Source: Rhabditoides inermis
Lineage: Eukaryota > Nematoda > Chromadorea > Rhabditida > Rhabditidae
Direction of reading: 5' to 3'
Assembly (NCBI GenBank): GCA_963966185.1
Contig: CAWZYM010000229.1
Coordinates: 1 to 64,000, forward strand
DNA length: 64,000 nt
Shown: positions 36,390 to 48,343 of the stretch, in pieces
Layout: the number at the start of each line of letters is the position of its first letter
How positions within the stretch are numbered: the first letter of the stretch is position 1
Notes under the pieces: generated by a model
Told to the model about the DNA's origin: nothing
The model's database searches: none
Seen by the model: the letters and a program-made list of their open reading frames with translations, nothing else
Position numbers and translations under genes: made by a program

Positions 36390-38418
36390 AGAGGGGGGGG
36401 GGAGGAAGCTACCCGTCGACGTATTCTCGCCTCACAACCCGTGCCCGTGCGGCTATTGAATATTTTGATTCGATTTCTCCGCGACTTCCCCTTTCGACTC
36501 TCCCTTCTCCACCTCCAAGAGACATGAATCACTCATTCATACAAATCACTGTACTACTAAACAATAATGATGACTCTTAGAATTGCATTGTGTGCGGATC
36601 ATAAAGTAAGATAAATGCGTCCAGCGTTACTTTTCGTTACTTTTAGTTGTGTGTTCTGTGTGATTCTTTTTGTGGGAAGAGAGAGAGGGGAGAGAGGGAG
36701 GGAGGGAGAGAGGGAGGGAGGGAGGGGAGAAGATACTCTCATCACCCCTACTCGGCTCGCACTCATAATACAATTTGCATGGCTTGCTTCACCCAAAGTC
36801 CGGCTCCCTCCCTACAACCACTGCCCATGCCCCCGCGAACTCTCTCTCCCTCTCTCTTTCTCTCCCTCTCTCCCTCTCTCCCTCTCTCTTTCTCTCCCTC
36901 CCTCCCTCCCTTTCTTTCTTTCTGTTGTCACACTGTTTGATTGAGACGTGTGCTGAGTTGTTGAAATGCTATTCTCTATGTCTACGTCAGCATTCAAGTG
37001 TTTACTGACCTTGTGGGAAACTATATATGAGTTGGCTGGATGGTCCCCAGGGGCAAAGGCGACCCAGCGACCCCGGCTGCGAAGGAATCTTCAGCCAGCG
37101 ATTCAACGCCTCTAATAGAATCGGCGGCACAGCTCGAGTCTTTCGAATCCGCAACTGCAATAAGAGAAGGAGAAGTGGGAAGGAGGAGGAGAAGGAAGAG
37201 GGAAAGGAGCAGCGTGAACCTAGCGTAGCGTAGTGTTCACTCGCTTGTCGAGCCAAAAAGGCGATTCGCAGGCGTGCTCGGTCGTTGTCCTATGTCTCTC
37301 TCTCTCTTTGCAAAATGAATTGTTCCTTCCTTCTCTCCTTTCGAGCAATGTCCCTTCTTGAATTTCGCAGTCGATTGCACCCAACGTTCCACTTTTTTGG
37401 CCGCGCAAAATCCGTAAACGTAGGTTCTTAGACGTTTCATTTCGTTTTATATATTGTAGTTATAACCCACTTTAGCATCATGAGATGATCCCTCGAGAGA
37501 TCTCCCTCCGGAACCTGGTGTATTCTTCTCTCGCTCCCATTGTTTCCCTCTTTCCTGCGCGAGCAAGCGAATACGTAATTCAATCATCTATTTCCGGTGC
37601 CAATATTCTTTTCTCACTCATAAGGATTTGAATTTCGCGCGCGTGAATCCATGGGTGGCGTAAATAGGATGAAGATGGAGCGAAAAATAGCATGCGAGTG
37701 AATGTTTTGTTGCCGCCGTTCGCGGCGATTTTTGATGGATTCGAATTTATGTGTGTGGGGAAAAGGAATACACTCTCTTTCTCTGCATTTCGTTATTTAT
37801 CGCCCTCCTGATTTTGACCAAAATCTAAAATTTTCTTGTGCGATGTCTATTTATTTTAATACCACTAGCAAAGAGTGCTCATAAAGAATTACGACAAACA
37901 TTATCCTCTTTGCTTTTGATACATAGCTGCGCGGTCGTTAGTTGTGAAGATGTGGATTGACGGTTTATGGTCTCCTCTCCTCCCCTCTTTCCAATGCATT
38001 CATAACCCTTTCCATCTGAATGGGAGTAGTTTCGGAAACGTATATCTTTCATAATGAGATTCCATAACAAATATTGAGCGCGTAGACACGTATGTATATT
38101 GGTTTTGTGTACTTCTAAGTAAATATGTAAATACACATTCGCAATAATGATAAGTGCATTCGGATGGATCTTTTATTCACTATTTCCGGGTTTCACGAGT
38201 AAAATAATCATTTTCTATATTACAGGGTCAGTACAAACGCTATGAATTTCTCATCACTCCGGAGTTTTTTCATATAGATCAACCACAAGGTATACGAGTT
38301 ATAAAACTGCATTGTTTTGTGTGTGAAAAAAAAAACTCTCCAACTTCCACTCTCTACCTATGTACTCACACATTGTTCAGCGTAGTCGTCACTACCACAT
38401 TCCGGCATAAGTCGATTG

Positions 38419-38470
<52 letters not shown>

Positions 38471-38825
38471 TCTCTCTCTCTCCGCAGCTCGTCATCGTTT
38501 GCATATGATTTCTCCTCCTCCTCCTCCTCCTCCTCCCCTCCTCCCCTTCTGCCAAACACCCCCACTCTCATCGCTTCCCTTTCGGCACCCCGGCATTCGA
38601 GAAAGATAGCATGTTGCGATAGGAGATACTTATTCCAACACTCTCACTCCTTCCTGTCCTGTGTGTCATTGTCTATGCGACGACGGTTCTGGGTACGGTT
38701 ACAGTAATACTTACTCTAACTGCGAATATAGAAGATGTTTGGATGTTTGTGATAGGCGTTAGCAGTAAAATAGTTTTGCAAAGTGATAATTACGAATTTG
38801 CCGTTATTATGTTAATTTGTTTCAG
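35919..38825. other. Intergenic region and probable 5' region of the channel gene
   Basis: About 2.9 kb between retrotransposon and channel gene. It contains a long GA tract (36343-36383), GGGA/CTTT-type low-complexity runs (36680-36730, 36840-36925), a long CT tract (38419-38466) and TCC repeats (38511-38545). An exon-like segment at 38236-38290 with good splice signals may be 5' UTR of the channel gene. No other coding exon is convincing. Confidence 0.4.
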
Positions 38826-40027
38826 ATGTCGCACCCTGGCTGGGTGATGGTGTCTTTCTTGACGGAGATGCTCACTGCCAGCCTCAACCAGACAACACAT
38901 CCAACACACCCCATGTCACCACGGTAAGATCTTCACTTCCAATTCTTCTCTCAATTTTTGTTTCTCCTCTCTTTCTCCTATCCGTATTTCTCTCTCTATC
39001 TGTTATCGTTCTGTGTATCTCACTTTCTCTCCTCTCGACCTCTATTATGTATTCCCTTTTTTATTTTTTCATCAATCAAATATCTTAACATGAAACGTAC
39101 CGTAAAACACTCTTGCGGTAAAATGAGTAAGAGAAAGCCCGTATGTGACTATTACATATTTTTTTCAGAGAGTGCGCCAACGACACGAATATCATCAAGA
39201 ACCTCCTCAAAGACACGTACAATAAGGTATTTGCATTGTTGAACCTCGAACATTCTTGATGATTCTCTCCATGCTGCGATGTTCTCCGTAACCTCCAGAT
39301 TACTTTCTCAAGGTCTGATCCATCCTCTGATTCCGAAATGTTGTGCTGATGAAACTTGAAACGATTATTATTCTTGAAATCCGTAACACTCATTTTGAGA
39401 CAATCGCAAAAACACCTCTGGTTCTCTGGTTCTCTCTGTGTGTATCTGAGTCGTGATTCAATCAGACACCCGAACCCGACGTAAACTAGTTGTTGTTGTT
39501 GTTTACTAACTACACGATCTTTGAACGTGTCATTACGTGTATTGAATTGATTCTATCAGGTTCTCTTTGAATCTCTCACGAAACGCATGGTTGCTGTTGT
39601 AAATGGCAGTGCTATCACCCCGTTCCCGCCTTCTCCCCTCTGCTTTCGTCAGTGATTGCATTACCCGTCGGAGCCTCCCCCTCTCCTTCCCCTTCTCCCC
39701 CGCCAAGCATTCAAATGCCAGCCATTGTAGAGTCCTCGCACAGGAAGCCACACTCAAAACGACGAGACTCAAATAGAGAAAGTATGCGCCGCTCACCTAG
39801 GGACGTTCAGCAAAGTGGAAATCGATACATCAATTTTTTATTGATGATTTACGATAAAATCCGAAGTGGTGGTTATGGAATGTCATTTTAAAAATCAATA
39901 TATCAGAAAAATCGATAACTTAATATTGCAGCACTACTTGCCGAACCATCCAGTGCACGTGAGAGTGGATATGTGGGTGCAGGAGGTGACATCCGTATCC
40001 GAGCTCACACAGGACTTCGAGATAGGT

Positions 40028-40086
<59 letters not shown>

Positions 40087-43000
40087 ATCTCTCTCTATCT
40101 TTCTCTCTCTTTCTCTCTCTCCCTCCCCCTCTTCCTCAACAACCTTCTGTGTCTCTATTTCTCACGACTTGTTGTGTTTTGTGTCAAATGAGCTCACGAT
40201 CAGAATCGAGTTTTCTCTCTAGACAAGGATGTTCCTTTCAGTGTTTTTTTTTCTTAACAGCGATTCCTTATATCATTTAAATGTGCACTCATGCAAAAGT
40301 AAAGAGTGATACTGGTAGAACGGCGATGCAATCCAATTGTACCAGAAAGTGCAAGTGAGAGAGAGGGAGAGAGAGAAAGAGAGAGAGAGAGACCTTGCAG
40401 ATCTCTACATCAACGAGTTCTGGGAAGATCCAGCTCTGGTCTACGAACACATGAATCCGTGCAGAAACAACATATCCTTCGACGACAAGGTACTCAGGGT
40501 TTTCGTGTAGGGACCCATGCTCAGCTCAGATTTAACGTGATACATATCAGGTACTGCAAAAGCTCTGGATTCCCAACACATGTTTCATCAACTCTAAAAG
40601 TGCCGCGATTCACGAGAGCCCCTTCCGGTAAGCAATCGATCACATGGATCAATAATCATTAATTTCAGAAACGTTTTCCTCATGGTATTTTCAAACGGCA
40701 CATTGTGGACAAACTACCGTATGAAACTGACCGGCCCGTGTGATATGAACCTCAAGCGGTTCCCGTTCGACCAGCAAAAGTGCTTCCTCACGTTTGAAAG
40801 GTGAGTGCATACGTAAACAAACAAATAAACGAACAACTTCAGTTTCAACTACAACACGGGCGAGGTTCGGATGCAGTGGAACAAGCCGTATCCGGTGATG
40901 CTGCTCAAGCAGATTCAACTTCCCGACTTCGAGATGATCAACTTCACTGTCATCGCTGTCGAGCAGGTATGATCGTTTCCACATTCCTTTTTCCTCATAA
41001 ATCCATAAATGTACGATAAAGCAAGCTTGTATTGGATCAAAAATTGCATCAGACATAATACTAGCCGTGAAACGTATTGTCTACTAATACATTGAAACGT
41101 ATCCGATCAGATGTACCCTGCCGGCTGGTGGGACGAACTGACGGTCGCATTCGTGTTCAAGCGACGCTACGGGTGGTACTTTCTACAGGTACCTTTTTAT
41201 TTGTTTACTTGTTTACAAACTCTTTTTAGGGCTATATTCCCACAATGGTAACTATCGTCATCTCCTGGATCTCCTTCTATCTCGGATCTCGGTGAGTTTA
41301 TGCAATCGATAATCAATCAATATATTCATTCAGTGCCATCCCTGCACGAACGATGCTTGGAGTGAACTCCCTCCTAGCCATGACTTTCCAGGTATAGATT
41401 GCAGTTTCACAATAAACACATTTTACAACACATTTTCAGTTCGGTAACATCATCCGGAACCTGCCGAGAGTCTCCTACGTGAAAGCTATCGATGTGTGGA
41501 TGTTGAGGTGACAGAGTAAATGAAAAAACAAAGAAATAAACTGCATTTCAGTGGAATGCTGTTCATTTTCTTATCGCTGTTGGAACTGGCCGTTGTGGGT
41601 TTTATGTCCAGAAACGAGGGTCTGCCACCCAGGAATAAAAAGAAGAAGAAACGGTGAGTGTTCGTCTATGTGTCCACCCATCTCACCTCTTTCCAGTGAC
41701 GACTCGGAAGACGAGAACTTCAGTTGGAAGGGCATACAAATGAGTCCGCACCTGGAATTGAGACAGGTATGCTGACTAACTGAACTCTCTTGTCAAAAAC
41801 ACTTCCTTTTTATTATATCACTGTGATCTGATTGATGATCTGGTAGCAATGAGCTTATTATTGATTATGCGTAAATTTTGATTTATGTCATGTGTATGAA
41901 ACATATTTCAAACATACTCATATACAACGCATTCCAGTTCTGGGTTGACAAGCGATGTTCCTCGCTGCGGGACAACAACGAGGTGAGAGTAAACAAACAA
42001 GTAAACAAACAAACAAACAAACCCTCTTCCAGTTGCCCCTGAACGAGTCTCCAGTGTCGGGGGAAGTGGAGGTACAGTACCCGACCCTTCATCGACAGAG
42101 AGGTCCGCGAATCGGATTCTGGCGGAGTGTAAAGAGGAGGTACGTAGTATTGTAATCTTGCAGTGTTTTCCCATGTATTGTTCCCATCCTCCAACTCATT
42201 CAGATGGGCAAAAATCAAGGCGCCTCGACCAGAGACCGTCGATTTCTACAGGTAAGCACAACAATTTCAAATCAAAACGCGTTTATTGCTTGTAATGTAA
42301 GTGTGTTGACGCACTGCACTGTAATCGTATTTCTAAGAAGCTGTTTCTAATTCGTATTAATGGGTGTTAAACTATGTCATCTCCTCTCTTCTCGTTCTTC
42401 TGATGCTAGCGTCGATTGCCCTTCACCTGCGACTTGCGATTCGCACTCTTGTTCTTGGCTGAAAAGGAGCGAGTGGAGGAGAGGAGGAGGAGGAGGAGGA
42501 GAAGGAGGAGAAGGACTGACGATTAGGATTAGGCTCGGTGCTCCTGGGTCGTTTGGCGAGCGTCTGTGGGGCGACCGACATCTGTGTCATCTGCTGGAGG
42601 GTCATGTAGTTGCCCCCGCCCGGAAGAGCTCCCTCCTTGGCTGGAGACATCGCAGGCGACACAGCTGGCATCTTCTCGTCGCTGAAAGGGAGGGGTGAAG
42701 AAGGAGGAGGAGCAGGAGGAGGTGAAGGAGGAGGAGAAGAAGGAGGAGCAGGAGGAGAAGGAGGCGGAGGAGAAGGAGGAGCGACAGGCACTCACTCGTC
42801 GTCCGCCGGCGGTGGCACGTATTTCAGCCCGCTGAAGTTCTCCAGCCCCTCCACGACTTCTTTCATCGAACGCCGCAGCGCCGCCTCCTGCTTCCAGCAA
42901 CCGTCCTCAAACAACATACAGTACCACCAGCTGAAGTGCCGGGGACCACCCACGTTGATGACGCTGATCATGAGGGGACTGACGTCCTTGCGGAACTCGA

Positions 43001-43601
43001 GTCGGCCTCCTTTCAGCACGAACTGCTTCACTTCTCCGAACGTCTTGCCCTGGTACGGCTCCGTCGAATCGTGCATGATCTCCCATACTAAAGAAGAAGT
43101 ATAAAAGTATAAAAGCGAAGCAGATCACCGACCGAGGATTCCGAACGCCCATGTGTCGCTCTCGCGGCTGTACTTGAGTTGGGTGATGACTTCGGGGGCT
43201 AGCCAGCGAATCGGAAGCTTCGTCACCACCTTCACTTGGTACTCAGTGCCCTCGCGGGTCAGGCCGAAGTCACTGATCTTGCACTGGAAAAGAAGGGTGG
43301 AGTGAATACTAGGGAGAGGGAGTGACAAATAGTTGGACCACCCACAACGCCATTGTTGAACAGGCAGTTCCTGGCCGCGAGGTCTCTGTGAATGACGTTC
43401 ATTCTGTGCAAGTACTCCACTCCCCACGCCGCGCCTAGAGTACTGTATTTTTGCACGGGGTCACAGTAGCTACCTTATACCTAACACCATGGCGATCTTT
43501 CCGTCGATGCTCACAGAGTTCTTCTTGAGGTAGTCGTCAAGAGCACCTGAAAGTGTGGTAGACGAGTAGAAGAGAGCGAGAGGGGAGAGAGAGTGAGAGT
43601 G

Positions 43602-43638
<37 letters not shown>

Positions 43639-44536
43639 TGCCTCCTGTCACGAGTTCCATGACGATCATGAGTGGCTCCTTGAATACCGCCACCCCATAC
43701 AGTTTCACCACGTTCGGGTGGTCGAAGTTCCTCATCAGACGCGCTTCCTTCATCACCTCCTTGATCTGAAAAGGAATACGGTAGAGTACCGTATCCTTAT
43801 CACATACAGTACCTTCTCCTTGTTCATTTCCGTCGCCTTGGCGATCTTGATAGCCACATCGACAGTCCGCGTCTTCCGCTGCAGCTTGCCCTGACACACC
43901 TCTCCAAACGCGCCTAGGTATACGGTATGTAGGCACGAGTTACAATATCCACAGTACCCTCTCCGAGTTTCTTCTCCTTGGTGATGTTTTGATGCAGCAG
44001 CTCCCACTTTTGATGCGTTATCGGCGTCACGATTATCGCCTGTTTGAACTGAAAAAAGTACTGTCTAGCTAGGTGTACTGTAGTCTACAGTACATTGGAG
44101 CGGAGTTCGATGCGGTTCATCATGTGGAATTCGACGAGATCGGCTGCGGAGGCATAGGTGCGCTCCCCTCCATCCACAGTCACCTTCCCCTTCTCCTTGG
44201 CCTCGTTGAAGATGTAGTGCTTGAGCTGAACGGAGGAGGTGGAGGAGGAGGAGGAGAAGAAGGAGGAGCAGGCAGGCACTGACCATTCCCTCCGTGCCCG
44301 GCTCCTTCTTGCTGCCCGGGGGGACGGGGGAGATGAATAGGGAGATGATGAGCACTCTGTCCTGCTTCGCCCCCTCCTTCTTGTCGTCCCTCTCCGACAG
44401 ACGCAGGATGAAGTCGCCGTTTTTCTTCAGCACAGCCGTCATGTCCTCTCTGAAAGTACTCCCTTCTCTCTCTCCCTCTCTCTCTTTCTCTATCTATCTA
44501 TCTCTCTCTCCCTCTCTCTCTCTCTCCCTCTCTCTC

Positions 44537-44570
<34 letters not shown>

Positions 44571-44942
44571 ACCTCGGCAGCAGCCCGTGGAAGTACGGTA
44601 GCTTCTCGGCCTTTTCAATGCATGCCTGCATTGCGTGGCCGAGTAGCCTCCCAGCACAGCAAAACTCAACAATGACTGGTGGCTGGTCGGAGAGGGCGGG
44701 GTCAAAAGGGGCGGGGCTAAGCACAATGATACAGACAGGCAAAACAGAGTAGGCAATGATTGCAAACAAACAAATGTACTTTTTTCAGCGCCATTCTCTT
44801 TCCTACTACCTACGTCATTTTCAACATCACGTGAGTTTGTTTTTGAACATGTATTAAAAAATATGAAACAACTGATGATAATCACTTTTTCAGATACTGG
44901 GGATACTATCTCAGCAGTCTCTCGCAAGTCGACGATGAATAA
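38826..44942 (+). CDS. Cys-loop ligand-gated ion channel, ACC/LGC-46-type (acetylcholine-gated chloride channel group)
   Basis: About 18 exons. The N-terminus [16 protein letters not shown] is a weak signal peptide, so an upstream exon is possible. Extracellular domain: [53 protein letters not shown], then the Cys loop (40729-40776): two Cys separated by 13 residues including KRFPFDQQ. M1 is [17 protein letters not shown] (41231-41292). M2 starts with the PAR motif of anion-selective channels ([16 protein letters not shown], 41334-41391). M3 is [17 protein letters not shown] (41552-41600). A basic/acidic cytoplasmic loop follows. M4 is split: [13 protein letters not shown] at 44789-44830 and [15 protein letters not shown] plus stop at 44894-44942. 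Phases match across the 2.5-kb intron that contains kinase 2. The best match is to nematode inhibitory acetylcholine-gated channels; exact ligand not determinable. Confidence 0.85.
42406..44631 (-). CDS. SH2-domain tyrosine kinase 2, nested in the channel gene intron
   Basis: Paralogue of the kinase at 30.4 kb with the same exon plan. It starts [20 protein letters not shown] at 44631. SH2: [36 protein letters not shown]. Kinase: [107 protein letters not shown]. All catalytic residues are present. The C-lobe end is divergent ([18 protein letters not shown]). After PPADDE a longer Ser/Pro-rich tail (about 42480-42690) ends with a basic segment [16 protein letters not shown] at 42406. It lies entirely within the intron 42252-44788 of the channel gene, opposite strand, so transcription of each crosses the other. 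Confidence 0.87.
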
Positions 44943-45230
44943 ATTCACACTTTCAAATTCATGCAATGTTTCGTCATCTTTATCTTATCACCATTGTGAT
45001 CATCATTTCATATTCCATTTAGAAGAATCTAAGTTGAATAGTCACAATTTCTTTCTCACCTTTCAAATAAATTGCCGATTCTATTCGAGTCGGGTACGTA
45101 TCGAATGTATTGATTGATTCATGGATTGTCTTCACCGCGTATTTGAGTACTCGTTTTCATCATGTTGTCACTTATATGTGTGAGTCCAATAAACATTTTC
45201 ACAAAATTATACAATGATTCTAATCTACGC

Positions 45231-45270
45231 AACGAAGTCTACGCCACCGCGCGGTGGCGTCGACTTCGTT
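45231..45270. repeat. 40-bp palindrome in intergenic DNA
   Basis: AACGAAGTCTACGCCACCGC is followed without spacer by GCGGTGGCGTCGACTTCGTT, its reverse complement apart from one mismatch. It lies between the 3' ends of the channel gene and DCAF1. The rest of 44943-45599 is AT-rich with AATAAA at 45065-45072 (plus) and shows no gene. Confidence 0.8.
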
Positions 45271-45599
45271 ACAACAACTCAAATTTTTGTTCGCGACACC
45301 GCGAATGTAAGTAAGTGTTCACACTCCTTTTCGCGAAAATGGTATTTCAAACAAAACATTTATCAACAACTCAACAAAACGCTACATTCAAAACACACAG
45401 ATAAATCTGTACAGAAAACTCAACCAAAAAATTGACAAAGCGAACAGCGAAAAATGAAGGCAAAATTGCAACCAGGGGAAAATTCAAATCAAAATAGAAG
45501 TCTGGATACATCTACTGTTTTACTGTCAACAACGTTCATAGTGCGTGGGTGGTGTGGCAATGTGATAGCTTCTCCCACCCTCTCCTATTCCTCTCACTC

Positions 45600-48031
45600 T
45601 CAGTCCTCCCTCCGCCGCTTGCGACGCAGATTCGGGTTGAGCACAGTGCTCGACGAAGACTGGTGCTCCTCCTCCGGGTCCACTCTGAACACGCCACTCT
45701 TATACTCTCTCTCTCTCTCACTCCACCCTCTCCCACCCCCGTCTCTAACTCACCTGTACTCTCCGTCTCCCTCCGCACCCTCTCCTCCTTCTCCTTCTCC
45801 CTCCTCCTCCTCGTCTTCATCGATGATTATCGCGTCTCCCTCACTGAACGGATCCGAGTCCGAGCCGTCGTCATCTGAACGTAGAGCAATGTTAGTAGAA
45901 CAAAGCTCTTCTTCCCACCTCCTTCAATGCGCGCGTTGTCGTCCTGGTTGCTGGCAGTCTCCCATCCACTCGAGTTCCCGTCCCCCTCCTCCTCCTCCTC
46001 CCCCTCTCCGTCGCTGCTGCTCTCTCCGCCCACCCTGTCCCCCTCCTCCTGCTCCACTAGTTCATCGTCCACATCCGAGTCATCCTCGCCGCTCTCACCC
46101 TCCATCTACAACACACAATCATCACACACGGTATTTCTAGATGTAATATGTATCACGATAATCATATATGAATAATCATAATTGCGTGTACAATTGGAGA
46201 AATGTCAATGATCCCCCAAAGAACCAACCAGTGCATTCATGAGCTCCGGGTCGTCGTCTTCCGACGACGAGATCGAGTCCTGGCTGCTGAAAGCACGTAC
46301 AATAAACAAACACCGTATACGTTTCATCAAAATGAAATATAAAACTTGCAGAGAAAATAATCAATTCACCGGAGAAATGAACTCGTACATGATACACCTA
46401 CCCCCTCTCATCTATGCCATTCCCCCTCCCCCTCTCCCCACTCACTCCTCGCTGTCCATGCTCCCATCGTCGTCTCCGTCCCCGTCCTCGTCATCCTCCG
46501 CCTCCTCGTCTCCCTCGTCGTCGTCCTCGTCGCGACGCTTGCCAACCTACACAATCAATACAGTACTTCTGCACCTTACAGTAGTTGTGCAGGCGTATCG
46601 GTACAGTAGCGGTCAGTCTCTTCGAAACACCCTACGATACTGACTTCGAAACACGAGCAACCCGCGTGTTCCGAATGCGTTTTGAAGGATTGTTTCGAAG
46701 AGACTGACTACTGACTCGACAAGCTCACTGTTACTCTGCCCCACCTCCCACATGCGCACGTGGCTCTCCTCGTTGTTGATGAGTCCGTCGAGGTCGGCCC
46801 GCAGCATCTCCACCACTGCACAGTGCGTGTCCGAGTGGTCGGCACACATGTCGAGCAGGGGACGGCGGGTCGTCGTCAACACCTGAGTGAGACACACACA
46901 TCACAGTGCGAGGGCGGACTACATCACGAACCACCAGACAGTGGTAACAGACAATGTAGCGTAGTGTTAGAACCACGAGTTATCCGTTGCACGAAAGGTC
47001 AATTCTTTCCTCGTCATGTAAGAAACAATAAGTCTTTGAAGGTCAGAAAATTCTATTGCAAGTGCAGTCAGTAGTGACAAGACAGCAACATTATCAAACA
47101 TGTGATAACCACAAGTTACCCGTTTTCAACGAAACGTCAAATCTGAAAGAACAAAAGAACAAAACTCTTTGGACGCATTTGAAATAGACTATGAATAAAT
47201 CAATAAAAAGAATCAATCAAAAACAAAACTGGCTGCACCCTCTCCTTCAGGGAAGTGCACAGTTGAGGAACCAGTGCCTCAGTGCCCACCTCGTACGTGC
47301 TGGCATCCAGAGTTCGGAACGAGCTGGAGAGCATCTGTCGGAACGCGTCGTCCTCCTCGTCGTCGTACGCCGCTGCGTACAACACGTTGCCTGTAAAGAC
47401 AGATAGATGATCCAAGTGCAGAGCAGATGAATAGCTGACCGGTCGAGTTGAAGACAATCTTGCACTGTTCGAGCACCGGCACCGTTGCGGAGCAAACCGA
47501 ACGAGCGAACGTCCCACTGAAAAGATTTTTCTACTTCTTCATTAACAAATTCCATCAACTACAGATTATAACAAATATCCAACTCTCCCTCCCTCCGCTC
47601 GCTCACGCACCACTTCCTTGTTGATGATGACCTCGTTTCCGTGTGGGTGGAAGCACCCTCCCAGTGTCTGATTCAGCTTGTCAAACGAGTGCAGAGGATT
47701 AGAGCCAGACATGCTGCAACAATTATGTACAAAGGTCAAAGCGTTTGAAGTGAAAGTATAAAATGATAGATAACAAGTGGAATATAGATGCGAAACACAC
47801 ATCTGGCAAGTTTTAAGAAAAGTTGTTCCTGAAAACAACAAACCACGCACCGAACGTCCCAAATGGCTCCCGTCGTTGAGATGAGTCGATCACACGGGGA
47901 GAACTCGGCACGGTTGCGGCGGTACCTGGAAGACGACACGAATCAAGAAATGTACAAGGAACAAAAATATCATGTTCATGAGTTCATGTAACATTGGTCC
48001 CCATTCCTCTCATCCATTCCTCTCTCTCTCT

Positions 48032-48062
<31 letters not shown>

Positions 48063-48310
48063 ACCTCGCCGCTCCCTCATCCTGAAACACTTGCAGTGCG
48101 CGACCCGTCTCCACATCGTACACCTAAAAGCAATCACTTAAGCTCCTGCCTCCCATACCCCCTCTCCTCTCCTCCCCCCACTCACCGTCGCCCTTCCTCC
48201 ATTGGTTCCCACCAGCCTGTCCTGGTTGACATTGGCGAAACAACACGTGGTACTCGTCCGACAGATCGTACACGTGCTCCTGACGCTCGCCCAGTCTGCA
48301 AGAGGGAGAG

Positions 48311-48343
<33 letters not shown>

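Noticed and set aside
37040..37228. Plus-strand ORF with PATPAAKESSASDSTPLIE
   Set aside because: It looks mildly coding but has no partner exons with matching phase and a low-complexity basic end; not enough to call a gene.
45454..46140. 228-residue plus-strand Ser/Pro-rich frame
   Set aside because: Antisense of the acidic tail and end of DCAF1; the Glu/Asp codons read as Ser/Pro/Leu on the opposite strand.
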